Source: an uncultured Lachnospiraceae bacterium (GTDB lineage Bacteria > Bacillota > Clostridia > Lachnospirales > Lachnospiraceae). Taken from it: a stretch of DNA of 23,287 bases. Shown one piece after another: positions 14,260 to 20,930 of the stretch. The stretch lies in contig CAJUBE010000048.1 of assembly GCA_910584725.1 (NCBI GenBank), positions 1 through 23,287 of the forward strand, read 5' to 3'. Position numbers and translations under genes: made by a program. Every line of letters starts with the position of its first letter. Within the stretch, counting starts at the first letter, position 1. The notes below the pieces were generated by a model. The model was not told the DNA's origin, ran no database searches, and saw only the letters and a program-made list of their open reading frames with translations.

Positions 14260-15021
14260 ATGAATCTTCTCTACTCGATTCATTATTTTGTGACGGAACA
14301 GAGGAGAGAAGAAATGGGAAGATGGATAGCCGCGTTGATTCCAATGCATGTGAGTAATCGTGCTCTGCTTATAGTCTATCGGCTTCTGGCGACTTTTGGT
14401 GTGCCACGATTCATAAGAAGAAATCATCTGCGGGAAAACCGTATCCGTCTGGAACAGACAGGCTGGGATTTCTGGAGGCAGCCGGACGATTATATCGAGA
14501 ACCAGAGCGAGTGGGGTAATATTCGTTTCGGCGTTGGACGGCATCTGAGCATGAGTTATGCCGGCTGTGAGATTATTGCGACATACAATGCGGGGAAAGC
14601 TTTGGGGGACCCGGTGTCGAAAAGGCATATGGCAGAGCTGATTGAGGGATATGAGGCGCGGGGCGCGGCGCTCTGGGGCATGTTCGGCGTAGCGCCTGCG
14701 GCGATCGCGGCGTATTTCAGGAAAAACGGCTTTGCGGTGGAGACGGCGGACGGGGCGGATAGGAGAGCGGCGGAGGAGATTGCCAGAAACAGTAAAGTGA
14801 TGATTGCCACAGCCTACAACGACAGGAAAGATATTACGGCGCAGATTCACACTGTCTGCATCACCAAAAACCAGGACGGGAAATTTGTGCTCCACAATGC
14901 ATATCACAGGGATGAAAAGGGACGGTTTTGTGAGAGCCGTCCCTATGATACGCTGCAGGAAGCGGTGACGCATCTGTCCAGACGGGAGCCGAAGCTGATT
15001 TATCTGATCGGGATCATGTGA
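14260..15021 (+). CDS. C39-like papain-fold protein, probable cysteine peptidase relative
   Basis: A 253-residue protein. SMSYAGCEIIATYNA puts Cys103 at the start of a helix, as in C39/papain-like peptidases. His197 (IHTVCITKNQDGKFVLHN) and Asn213 fit the other catalytic positions. The middle (about 125-180) resembles the alpha-helical insert and GFAVETADGAD strand order of the fold. The N-terminus has a hydrophobic stretch (about 33-50) but no clear signal peptide, so its site of action is unknown. The ATG at 14260 has only a close AGGGGA; an ATG at 14314 has a better-placed GAGGAG and gives 235 residues. It may bind or cut a peptide, or be an inactive relative. No partner ABC transporter is adjacent. 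Confidence 0.6.
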   Translation: MNLLYSIHYFVTEQRREEMGRWIAALIPMHVSNRALLIVYRLLATFGVPRFIRRNHLRENRIRLEQTGWDFWRQPDDYIENQSEWGNIRFGVGRHLSMSYAGCEIIATYNAGKALGDPVSKRHMAELIEGYEARGAALWGMFGVAPAAIAAYFRKNGFAVETADGADRRAAEEIARNSKVMIATAYNDRKDITAQIHTVCITKNQDGKFVLHNAYHRDEKGRFCESRPYDTLQEAVTHLSRREPKLIYLIGIM

Positions 15022-15094
15022 GATGTCAAAGGAATAATTTTACAGGAACATTTCTTTTCAGAGGAAATAGAAAAATGGATAGAACGAGCGTAAC

Positions 15095-15137
15095 TGCCTG
15101 CAAACGAACGTAAAAATATACGATACATTTGCAGGCA
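15095..15137. terminator. Terminator hairpin between convergent genes
   Basis: TGCCTGCAAA (15095-15104) pairs perfectly with TTTGCAGGCA (15128-15137), with a small CGTA/TACG stem inside the 23-base loop. TTGTGTTTT follows on the plus strand. It ends the C39-like gene and may also stop the ABC-F transcript. Confidence 0.65.
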
Positions 15138-15144
15138 TTGTGTT

Positions 15145-16692
15145 TTACAATTCCACAACCTTCGTCGCCACCGTTTCCCGAAACCGCACGTCGTGCTCCA
15201 CAAAGAGAAGCGTCGGCTCATATTCCAAAAGCAGCTTCTCAATCTGCATCCGTGAGAAAACGTCGATATAGTTAAGCGGTTCATCCCAGACGTAGAGGTG
15301 GGCGGGGGTCAGCAGGCTCGCCGCCAAAAGTACCTTTTTCTTCTGCCCTTCCGAGTAGTCATCCATGTTTTTCGCAAACTGCACCCGCTCAAAGTCAAGC
15401 TGCCGCAAGACAGCGCAGAACAGGCTCTGGTCCAGATTCCGTTTTTTACAAAAGGCTGGCAGGCTGCCGGTTAGGAACGAGGTGTCCTGATTCACGTAGG
15501 AGATCGTCAGCCCCGAAACGGTTTCACAGACGCCTTTTTCCAAGACGGGCATAGGGGAAGCAGGACATGCGGCGTCGGTCGTTTTAGAGGCGGCTTTTTG
15601 CAGGATCATCTTGATCAGGGATGACTTTCCGCAGCCGTTTGCTCCGTGCAGGGCAACCCGTTCTCCCTGATGAATGGAAAAAGTCAGCCCTGTAAAGACG
15701 GGGTGAACCGCGTCCGTATACTGTAAGCCGTAATCTCTGACATTTACCAGCCTGTCTTTGTGGTGGGAGAGAAGTGTCAGCCTTAAATCCACCGTCTTTT
15801 CCAGATCCTGCAGGAGCCCTTCCTTCTCCTCGATCTCCCGTTCGATCCGCTGTTTCATCTGGATGACCCGGCTCTGCATTTTCTTCGTTTTTGCGCCGAT
15901 ATAAGGTCTCATACCCTTTCCGCGGTCGTGTTCTTTCACAGGGTCAAAGCCGATCTTGGTGGCTTCGTTTTTGTCCGCCCATGCCGCGGTACGTCTGGCT
16001 GCCTGCCTCAGTTTTCCGATTTCTTTCAAATGTTTCTCGTTTTCTGAGATGGCGAACTGGTCCTTGCGCTGTTTGTTTTCCCACCAGACGCTGAAATTGC
16101 CGCTCTGCACCTCGATGGTCTGTCTGTTTAATACGAGGACATGGTCGATGCAGGCATCCAGAAGATCCCTGTCGTGGGATACGAGAATAAAGCCTTTTTT
16201 GGACGCCAGATAGTGTTTGACGGTCTCTCTGGCATCATGGTCCAGATGATTCGTCGGCTCGTCAATCAGCAGGAAATCATTTTCGCCCGAGAACAAAACG
16301 GCGAGCAGAATCTTTGTCTGTTCCCCGAAACTCAATGTCTCAAAAGAGCGGTAAAGGATTTCCGCATCCTCGCCTAACTGTGCCAGCTCGCAGATCACCC
16401 GCCATTCTTCGCAGTCTGTTTTTATTTCGTCCAGAAAGGCGGAGGCGGGGAGCTTTCTCTGCGTCTCAGTCACGGCATAAGGAAAGTAATCAAAGGCGGC
16501 GGACGCGCTGATGGAGCCCTGATAAGCATAGTCTTCCGTCAGCAGGCGCAGGAAAGTCGTTTTGCCCTTTCCGTTTCTGCCGATAAAACCCAGTTTCCAG
16601 TCGGTATCGATGGAAAAGGAGACATTTTCAAAGATATCGTCAAAGCTTCCCTCGTAGGCAAACGTAAGATTCGTAACATTTATTTGTGACAT
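15145..16692 (-). CDS. ABC-F ribosomal protection protein, Lsa/CplR-like
   Basis: A 515-residue cytosolic protein with two ABC ATPase domains and no membrane helices. Domain 1 has Walker A GRNGKGKTT near residue 38, signature LSFGEQ and Walker B FLLIDEPTNHLD. Domain 2 has GANGCGKSS, signature YSEGQKKK and LYVWDEPLNYID. The linker between them (about residues 225-320, with ENEKHLKEIGKLRQAARRTAAW) should reach the peptidyl-transferase centre. Such proteins remove lincosamides, streptogramin A and pleuromutilins from the ribosome; resistance here is predicted, not shown. Domain 2 has an extra Ala/Thr/Pro-rich insert after the Walker helix (KAASKTTDAACPASPMPV). The start at 16692 is chosen because GGGAG is 8 bases away, against 2 for the ATG at 16698. 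It is controlled by a long attenuator leader. Confidence 0.9.
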   Translation of the reverse strand: MSQINVTNLTFAYEGSFDDIFENVSFSIDTDWKLGFIGRNGKGKTTFLRLLTEDYAYQGSISASAAFDYFPYAVTETQRKLPASAFLDEIKTDCEEWRVICELAQLGEDAEILYRSFETLSFGEQTKILLAVLFSGENDFLLIDEPTNHLDHDARETVKHYLASKKGFILVSHDRDLLDACIDHVLVLNRQTIEVQSGNFSVWWENKQRKDQFAISENEKHLKEIGKLRQAARRTAAWADKNEATKIGFDPVKEHDRGKGMRPYIGAKTKKMQSRVIQMKQRIEREIEEKEGLLQDLEKTVDLRLTLLSHHKDRLVNVRDYGLQYTDAVHPVFTGLTFSIHQGERVALHGANGCGKSSLIKMILQKAASKTTDAACPASPMPVLEKGVCETVSGLTISYVNQDTSFLTGSLPAFCKKRNLDQSLFCAVLRQLDFERVQFAKNMDDYSEGQKKKVLLAASLLTPAHLYVWDEPLNYIDVFSRMQIEKLLLEYEPTLLFVEHDVRFRETVATKVVEL

Positions 16693-16747
16693 ACACATCT
16701 CTCCCTTCACAAAATCGTCGCTGTGGCATTTTCCGTAAACCGGCAAC

Positions 16748-16778
16748 AAAAAAGAACCCTCCGCCGCCGGAAAGTTCT
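16748..16778 (-). terminator. Attenuator terminator just upstream of the ABC-F gene
   Basis: On the minus strand an 11-bp stem AGAACTTTCCG / CGGAGGGTTCT (two G-T pairs) has the tetraloop GCGG and six T residues. It ends about 55 bases before the start codon, in the position expected of a conditional terminator. Upstream GTTCTCAC (plus 16857-16864) can pair with GTGAGAGAAC and compete with the 5' arm. Confidence 0.75.
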
Positions 16779-16885
16779 CTCACACGCGTTACCGTCTCTA
16801 TGGGAAATGTGTACAGTGGAACGCATCAAAAAACAGCGCACACAAAAAGAGAGGCGGTGAGAACATAATCCACTTCTGGCGGCAC

Positions 16886-16915
16886 GAAAAACGGTACGGA
16901 TTAAAATGTCCGTAC
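16886..16915 (-). promoter_or_regulatory. First leader hairpin with T run
   Basis: On the minus strand GTACGGA / TCCGTAC (7 bp, loop CATTTTAA) is followed by CGTTTTT. It looks like a weaker terminator or a pause hairpin. The 5' arm and loop coincide with the end of a 9-codon reading frame. Confidence 0.5.
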
Positions 16916-16930
16916 AGCGATAACCTTCAT
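16901..16930 (-). CDS. Possible 9-residue leader peptide of the ABC-F gene
   Basis: ATG to TAA encodes MKVIAVRTF. Its stop codon lies in the loop of the hairpin at 16886-16915, so a ribosome finishing it would cover the 5' arm and could prevent termination. It has no clear ribosome binding site, so reinitiation after the upstream 3-codon frame would be needed. The call rests on placement only. Confidence 0.3.
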   Translation of the reverse strand: MKVIAVRTF

Positions 16931-16945
16931 GCAATCAAAAGCAGA

Positions 16946-16957
16946 TTATTTCTTCAT
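16946..16957 (-). CDS. Three-codon upstream reading frame (Met-Lys-Lys-stop)
   Basis: ATG AAG AAA TAA follows a good ribosome site (GAGAGGTG, 7-8 bases away) about 30 bases from the promoter. Very short upstream frames of this kind are known in ribosome-mediated attenuators of antibiotic-resistance genes, where a drug-stalled ribosome changes leader folding. Confidence 0.5.
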   Translation of the reverse strand: MKK

Positions 16958-16987
16958 CCTTTCACCTCTCTCTGTCAAGATAGGGGT

Positions 16988-17016
16988 ATTCTAACACTGT
17001 GGATCTTTTTTGTCAA
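16988..17016 (-). promoter_or_regulatory. Promoter of the ABC-F leader transcript
   Basis: On the minus strand: -35 TTGACA (17011-17016), a 17-base spacer and -10 TAGAAT (16988-16993). It gives a leader of about 290 bases before the coding start at 16692. The stretch 17017-17154 shows no gene or clear signal. Confidence 0.8.
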
Positions 17017-17154
17017 ACATAATATTTCCGTTTTTGCCTTCAGTTTTATACAATGTGCTGACTTGCCGTGGGAATTAAAATAATAAATCCTCTGAGCGTG
17101 GGGTTACATTCATGGGCATTACGGGGAGAAAATGTCAGAATAGTGATAGATAAG

Positions 17155-17200
17155 GGCAGAAATGAAATATTTTTCCTGCGTCGTCTGCATTATAATGATA
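17155..17200 (+). promoter_or_regulatory. Repeat R1: promoter-like 46-bp element, first copy
   Basis: GGCAGAAATGAAATATTTTT begins the element, then CC, an 8-base variable part, then CTGCATTATAATGATA with a consensus -10 TATAAT (17191-17196). A second copy lies at 20253-20298; they agree at about 40 of 46 positions, with differences mainly in the 8-base middle. No consensus -35 is present, which fits an activator-dependent promoter. The AraC-type protein encoded between the copies is the obvious candidate activator. Confidence 0.6.
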
Positions 17201-17228
17201 CCTGTAAAGTAAATCAGTTATTTACAGG
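17201..17228 (+). promoter_or_regulatory. Dyad overlapping transcript start and ribosome site
   Basis: CCTGTAAA (17201-17208) and TTTACAGG (17221-17228) form a perfect 8-bp inverted repeat with a 12-base gap, just after the -10 of R1. The right arm overlaps the start of AGGAGG (17226-17231). It may be an operator, or a stem that hides the ribosome site. Confidence 0.5.
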
Positions 17229-17241
17229 AGGTGAGTGCAAA

Positions 17242-17481
17242 ATGTTAAAACTGAACATTCTGAACATGAAATATTTTTTAGATACGGTCAATGCCTGTGC
17301 TGGCAAAGTAAATATGCTCTGCCCGGATGGCAAAAAACTGAACATCAATGGGGAAGAAAAGATACAGGGCGGTTTGTGGCGGCAGTACTTCCTAAACAAA
17401 AACTGCCTGCGGCTTGTATTAGAAATACCTAATCCAACGGACTATATGAACATTGTTTCGTACTATGCCGGGGATTGCTGA
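17242..17481 (+). CDS. Small conserved-type protein of unknown function ahead of the PTS gene
   Basis: A 79-residue protein, mixed alpha/beta, with no signal peptide or membrane helix. The pattern LNILNMKYFLDTVNACAGKVNMLCPDGKKLNI resembles a family of about 80-residue clostridial proteins sometimes mislabelled poly(A) polymerase; its function is unknown. Cysteines are at 19, 26, 54 and 79. AGGAGGTGA is well placed before the ATG at 17242, which is why this start is preferred over the longer open frame. It is the first gene of the PTS module, with the R1 promoter element and a dyad upstream and its own terminator downstream. A regulatory role for the neighbouring transporter is possible but not shown. 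Confidence 0.7.
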   Translation: MLKLNILNMKYFLDTVNACAGKVNMLCPDGKKLNINGEEKIQGGLWRQYFLNKNCLRLVLEIPNPTDYMNIVSYYAGDC

Positions 17482-17490
17482 TTTGTCTGT

Positions 17491-17543
17491 AAATATTTCA
17501 TCATAGAGGGGCTGGACAGTTTATCTGCCAGCTCCTCCTTTTT
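17491..17543 (+). terminator. Repeat R2: 3'-end module with terminator, first copy
   Basis: AAATATTTCATCATA (17491-17505) is followed by stem GAGGGGCTGG / CCAGCTCCTC (17506-17515 with 17528-17537) and CTTTTT. The same arrangement follows the PTS gene at 19206-19269, so the two 3' ends share an origin. Confidence 0.8.
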
Positions 17544-17669
17544 GAAAAGAGGCAAAATGGAGTTAAACATGTGTGGATATCAAAAAAACAGAATAGTAAT
17601 ATATTTTGTCGGTAAATTGATATTTGCTTGGCGGGGATTGCGATAAAATTTAAAAAAAGGAGGGTTATC

Positions 17670-19166
17670 ATGTTAAGACAATTACAAAAACTTGGAAAAG
17701 CTATGCAGTTGCCGGTTGCTGTTCTGCCAATCTGTGGAATTTTGATGGGCTTGGGTTATGCTTTGGCTCCCGGTGTTATGGGTGTTCCGGATGCACCTAC
17801 CAGTGGTATTGCCTACTTGATCGGTTTCTTTTTGATTAAGGCTGGCGGTGCTATTATCGACAATATGCCGATTTTATTTGCTGTCAGTGTAGGTGTTGGT
17901 TTGTCTCAGGACGGAGATGGCGTTGGTGGGATGGCAGGACTTGTTTCATGGCTGATGATGACAGGTCTGCTCAGTCCGGCTGTAGTAGTGAATATTGCTC
18001 CTTCTATGTGTGTGGCAGGTTCTGTCAACGAGGTGGCGTTCAGTAAGATTGCCAATCCTTTTATTGGTATTCTTGCAGGTGTGATTGGCGCTATATGCTA
18101 CAATAAGTTTAAAAATACGAAACTGCCTGACTTCCTTTCGTTCTTTTCCGGGAAACGCTGTGTTGCTATTATCACAGGTATGGTGTCTATTCTGGTCTCT
18201 GCTGTCATGCTTTTTGCTTGGCCTGTCGTTTTCAGTGCGCTGGTATCTTTGGGCAATGGCATTTTAAAATTAGATGTTGTGGGGGTAGGAATTTATACTT
18301 TCCTTAACCGTTTACTTATTTCTTTTGGATTGCATCATGCGCTGAACAATGTGTTCTGGTTTGATACCATCGGTATCGGTGATTTAACGGCTTACTGGGC
18401 TGGTCTGACCGAAGGCGGCGTTATGGCGAATGGAAATACGGTCAATTGGTCCGTTGGCATGTATATGTCAGGTTTCTTCCCATGCATGATGTTCGGTGTG
18501 CTTGGCGGCGCTCTTGCCATTGTTAAAAATGCGAAACCCAATAAGCGCAAAGTTACAATGGGAATTATGCTTTCTGCTGCTCTTTCAGCCTTTATGTGCG
18601 GTGTTACGGAGCCTTTTGAATTTGCGTTTATGTTTCTGGCATTTCCTCTATACATAGCTTATGCTCTGCTGTGTGGTATTTTCGCTTCCATTACCGTCGC
18701 TTTAGGCTTCAGAGCTGGTTTTTGCTTCTCAGCCGGCGCTACCGATTTGGTATTCTCTTCCTTTTTGCCTGCGGCAAATAAAACGTGGCTGATTATCCCT
18801 TTGGGAATTGCTGCTTTCGTAGTATTCTTTCTGGTCTTTAATTTTGCCATCCCAAAATGGGATTTGAAAACGCCAGGGCGTGAAGATGATCAGGAAGGCG
18901 AAACGAAAATAGAACTTGCGAATAATGACTTTACTGCAATGGCTCAAATTATTCTGGAAGGCTTGGGAGGCAAAGAGAATTTGGCTAGTCTGGATTATTG
19001 CATTACCCGCGTTCGTACAGAAGTGAAGGATCCTCTGCTGGTAAATGAAGGCAAGATTAAGTCTTCCGGCGCTGCAGGTATTTTCCGCCCGAATAAGACG
19101 ATCGTTCAAGTTATCATTGGTCCAAAAGTTCAGTTTGTCTATGACGAAATTAAAAAGATGGTATAA
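17670..19166 (+). CDS. PTS EIICB sugar transporter, glucose/GlcNAc/maltose superfamily
   Basis: A 498-residue membrane permease. EIIC (about residues 5-400) has roughly ten membrane helices and typical segments (AMQLPVAVLPICGILMGLGYAL, then GLHHALNNVFWFDTIG and MCGVTEPFEFAFMF). A short linker leads to EIIB (about 425-498), where Cys444 in DYCITRVRTEVKD is the phosphorylated residue. It takes up and phosphorylates a sugar; GlcNAc, glucose or maltose-type substrates are all possible. No EIIA domain is attached or nearby, so a shared EIIA must serve it. AAGGAGG precedes the ATG at 17670. Codons mostly end in T (GGT, GCT, GTT), unlike the GCG/GGC-rich neighbours, which suggests acquisition. Confidence 0.92.
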   Translation: MLRQLQKLGKAMQLPVAVLPICGILMGLGYALAPGVMGVPDAPTSGIAYLIGFFLIKAGGAIIDNMPILFAVSVGVGLSQDGDGVGGMAGLVSWLMMTGLLSPAVVVNIAPSMCVAGSVNEVAFSKIANPFIGILAGVIGAICYNKFKNTKLPDFLSFFSGKRCVAIITGMVSILVSAVMLFAWPVVFSALVSLGNGILKLDVVGVGIYTFLNRLLISFGLHHALNNVFWFDTIGIGDLTAYWAGLTEGGVMANGNTVNWSVGMYMSGFFPCMMFGVLGGALAIVKNAKPNKRKVTMGIMLSAALSAFMCGVTEPFEFAFMFLAFPLYIAYALLCGIFASITVALGFRAGFCFSAGATDLVFSSFLPAANKTWLIIPLGIAAFVVFFLVFNFAIPKWDLKTPGREDDQEGETKIELANNDFTAMAQIILEGLGGKENLASLDYCITRVRTEVKDPLLVNEGKIKSSGAAGIFRPNKTIVQVIIGPKVQFVYDEIKKMV

Positions 19167-19205
19167 AACGTGGGCATTATCCCTGCTATGCAGAGGATTT
19201 GCTAT

Positions 19206-19269
19206 AAATATTTCATCATAAGAAGGCTGGAAGGCTGGCTGCGGTTATAAGCCAGCCTTCCTCCTTTTT
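19206..19269 (+). terminator. Repeat R2, second copy, with strong terminator
   Basis: AAATATTTCATCATA (19206-19220) is followed by a perfect 11-bp stem GGAAGGCTGGC / GCCAGCCTTCC (19229-19239 with 19251-19261) and a T run. It ends the PTS transcript. Confidence 0.85.
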
Positions 19270-19360
19270 AAAGCAGGGAACAGGCAAATATAACCAATAA
19301 TTATTGTTACTGCATAAAACAAGTGTATTGTACCGGACAATAACACGGGGATGAGCAGAT

Positions 19361-20263
19361 ATGAAAAATATCCATAGCATTGAATTTTATACTGGAAGCA
19401 AGGAAGAATTGCTTCCCGGTTTTGAAAAAGATTTTCCCTATATCGCCTCGAGGGCAGAACTTGACAAGTATATAGGACGTTATGTGCCGTGGCACTGGCA
19501 CAAGACGGTGGAACTTTTTTACATGGAAAGCGGCAGCATTGAATATGATACGCCGGGAGGAAAACTGTTGTTTCCTGCCGGAAGCGGCGGCATGGTAAAT
19601 TCCAATGTACTCCATATGACAAAAGCAATATCACAGAGAGAACAGAATATACAGCTGCTTCATATTTTCGATGTTTCCCTGCTTGCCGGGGAACAGGGAA
19701 GCAGGATTGAACAAAAATATATTGCACCTGTCATAACGGCCCCGCAGATTGAGGTAATCCCGCTTTTTCCGGGCAATGCCGAAGAAGAAAGGGTTTTGAA
19801 ACTTATTGCCGCATCATTTCGTTTGTCCAGTGATGAATTTGGGTATGAAATAGAACTGCGGAAAGCCCTCACGGAAATATGGCTCATGCTTTTTGAATTA
19901 TCCTGTCCTATGCGTGAAAAGAAAGACCAACATAACAAAAGCAACGATAAAATAAAGCTGATGATGATATACATTCACGAGCATTATGGGGAGAAAATAT
20001 CTATCCCGGAGCTTGCGGCGGCAGCATACCTAAACGAAAGGGAATGTTATAGAGTGTTCCGGGATTGTCTGCACATGACACCCGTAGAATATATGAAGGC
20101 TTACCGTCTGCAAGCCGCCTGTCAGATGTTAGCAAAGGGTCAGGAACCTGTTACAGTGATCAGCCATGACTGCGGTTTAGGGAGCAGCAGTTATTTTGGA
20201 AAAGTTTTTCGGGAATATGCACATTGTTCACCGACTGAATATCGGAGGAAATGGCAGAATTGA
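19361..20263 (+). CDS. AraC-family regulator with cupin sensor domain
   Basis: A 300-residue regulator. The N-terminal cupin (about 25-110: YVPWHWHKTVELFYMESGSIEYD, then LFPAGSGGMVNSNVLHM) should bind a small ligand, probably a sugar or sugar phosphate. Residues about 197-300 hold two helix-turn-helix units: KISIPELAAAAYLNERECYRVFR and PVTVISHDCGLGSSSYFGKVFREYAHCSPTEYRRKW, the second being the AraC signature. The start at 19361 has a moderate GGGG site. It lies directly after the PTS gene, behind a strong terminator, so it has its own promoter somewhere in 19270-19360; a TATTGT near 19332 is a weak candidate. It probably controls the PTS module through the R1 repeats. Its stop codon is the first TGA of the second R1 core. 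Confidence 0.92.
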   Translation: MKNIHSIEFYTGSKEELLPGFEKDFPYIASRAELDKYIGRYVPWHWHKTVELFYMESGSIEYDTPGGKLLFPAGSGGMVNSNVLHMTKAISQREQNIQLLHIFDVSLLAGEQGSRIEQKYIAPVITAPQIEVIPLFPGNAEEERVLKLIAASFRLSSDEFGYEIELRKALTEIWLMLFELSCPMREKKDQHNKSNDKIKLMMIYIHEHYGEKISIPELAAAAYLNERECYRVFRDCLHMTPVEYMKAYRLQAACQMLAKGQEPVTVISHDCGLGSSSYFGKVFREYAHCSPTEYRRKWQN

Positions 20264-20298
20264 AATATTTTTCCCGTGCCTGCTGCATTATAATGATA
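20253..20298 (+). promoter_or_regulatory. Repeat R1: second copy at the end of the araC-type gene
   Basis: Same layout as 17155-17200: GGCAGAATTGAAATATTTTT, CC, variable bases, then CTGCATTATAATGATA. The element begins inside the last codons of the AraC gene, whose TGA stop is 20261-20263. No clear gene follows it, so its downstream target may have decayed or moved. Confidence 0.6.
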
Positions 20299-20611
20299 TT
20301 TTGACACGGCGCGGTTTTACCATAACGGGCAGCCCGGGGCGGCGGTCAGGGTACGGGTATTTGATTTCCTTCACGCTTGATAAATGGGAATCGGACAGAA
20401 CAGTGGGAGAGTATCCTGCTGTTTTTTTGATTACATGCAAGGGCAAATCTTTGCAAGTAGGCTTGAAAGAAGAAGGAGGATGGCTGTCTGTTTTAAGCGG
20501 GACATCAGTCAAATCTATGTAAATATCGAAGGGAGAAGCGATTATCCAATAAGCGAAAGTGAGGTGCCTGCGGGATTCTCCAATTCGTGAATTGTCAAAC
20601 AGGAGTTTTTC
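20299..20611 (+). other. Stretch without a supported gene, possibly a decayed gene
   Basis: Two overlapping open frames on the plus strand (to 20522 and 20384-20590) have no ribosome site and no recognisable family. A GC-rich patch (about 20323-20358) stands out in the AT-rich surroundings. Peptide-like sense can be made only by shifting frames, which suggests a relic. No RNA gene, terminator or repeat was seen besides R1. Confidence 0.4.
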
Positions 20612-20650
20612 TTGCATTGATATCAAAATTGTAGTACGATTGCACTACAA
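20612..20650 (+). promoter_or_regulatory. Promoter and operator of the toxin-antitoxin operon
   Basis: -35 TTGCAT (20612-20617), a 17-base spacer and -10 TACGAT (20635-20640). A perfect dyad TTGTAGT (20629-20635) / ACTACAA (20644-20650) with an 8-base gap overlaps the -10. The antitoxin, or its complex with the toxin, is the expected repressor. Confidence 0.7.
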
Positions 20651-20663
20651 GGAGGTGGCTGTA

Positions 20664-20930
20664 ATGAAGGAAGCGACTTTGCAGGTACGGATGGATGCGG
20701 ATTTAAAAGAACAGGCAGAAGAATTGTATAAAAAACTGGGCACTTCATTTGCTGAAGCTGTGAGGATATTTGCGAAACAGAGTGTCCGGGAAAACGCGAT
20801 GCCGTTTAGAATTAGTATGGGGGAACAGGAAACGGACAAGAGAATAGGCATAGCGAAAGGAGAATTTGTTGTGCCGGCGGACATTGATAAATATAATGAC
20901 GAAATCGCAGACATGTTTGGAGGTTTTTGA
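20664..20930 (+). CDS. RelB/DinJ-type antitoxin
   Basis: An 88-residue antitoxin. Residues 1-50 form a ribbon-helix-helix: the strand ATLQVRMDADLKEQAEELYKKLGTSFAEAVRIFAKQ matches RelB/DinJ. The remaining part should wrap and block the toxin; the tail KYNDEIADMFGGF is typical of antitoxins in this group. AAGGAGGTGG precedes the ATG at 20664. The stop codon overlaps the toxin start by one base (TGATG), so the two are coupled. It should repress its own promoter through the dyad at 20629-20650. RelB/DinJ proteins usually pair with RelE/YafQ toxins; here the partner is a PIN domain protein. Confidence 0.88.
   Translation: MKEATLQVRMDADLKEQAEELYKKLGTSFAEAVRIFAKQSVRENAMPFRISMGEQETDKRIGIAKGEFVVPADIDKYNDEIADMFGGF

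Noticed and set aside
13538..14344. 268-codon minus-strand frame over the coiled-coil gene
   Set aside because: Leu/Arg/His-rich composition comes from reading Glu codons backwards; no start signal.
17068..17241. Longer start for the small PTS-module protein
   Set aside because: It would run through the R1 promoter, the dyad and the AGGAGG; the ATG at 17242 is properly placed.
19280..19310. Palindrome CAATAATTATTG before the AraC-type gene as an operator
   Set aside because: Short and AT-rich, with no second copy at a suitable promoter; chance cannot be excluded.
5533..20270. The 10-mer TGAAATATTT, seen on either strand at 5533, 11661, 17163, 17267, 17491, 19206 and 20261
   Set aside because: More often than expected, but four of the seven come from the R1 and R2 duplications and two lie in coding frames as Lys-Tyr-Phe codons. 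There is not enough to call a separate binding motif without a genome-wide count.
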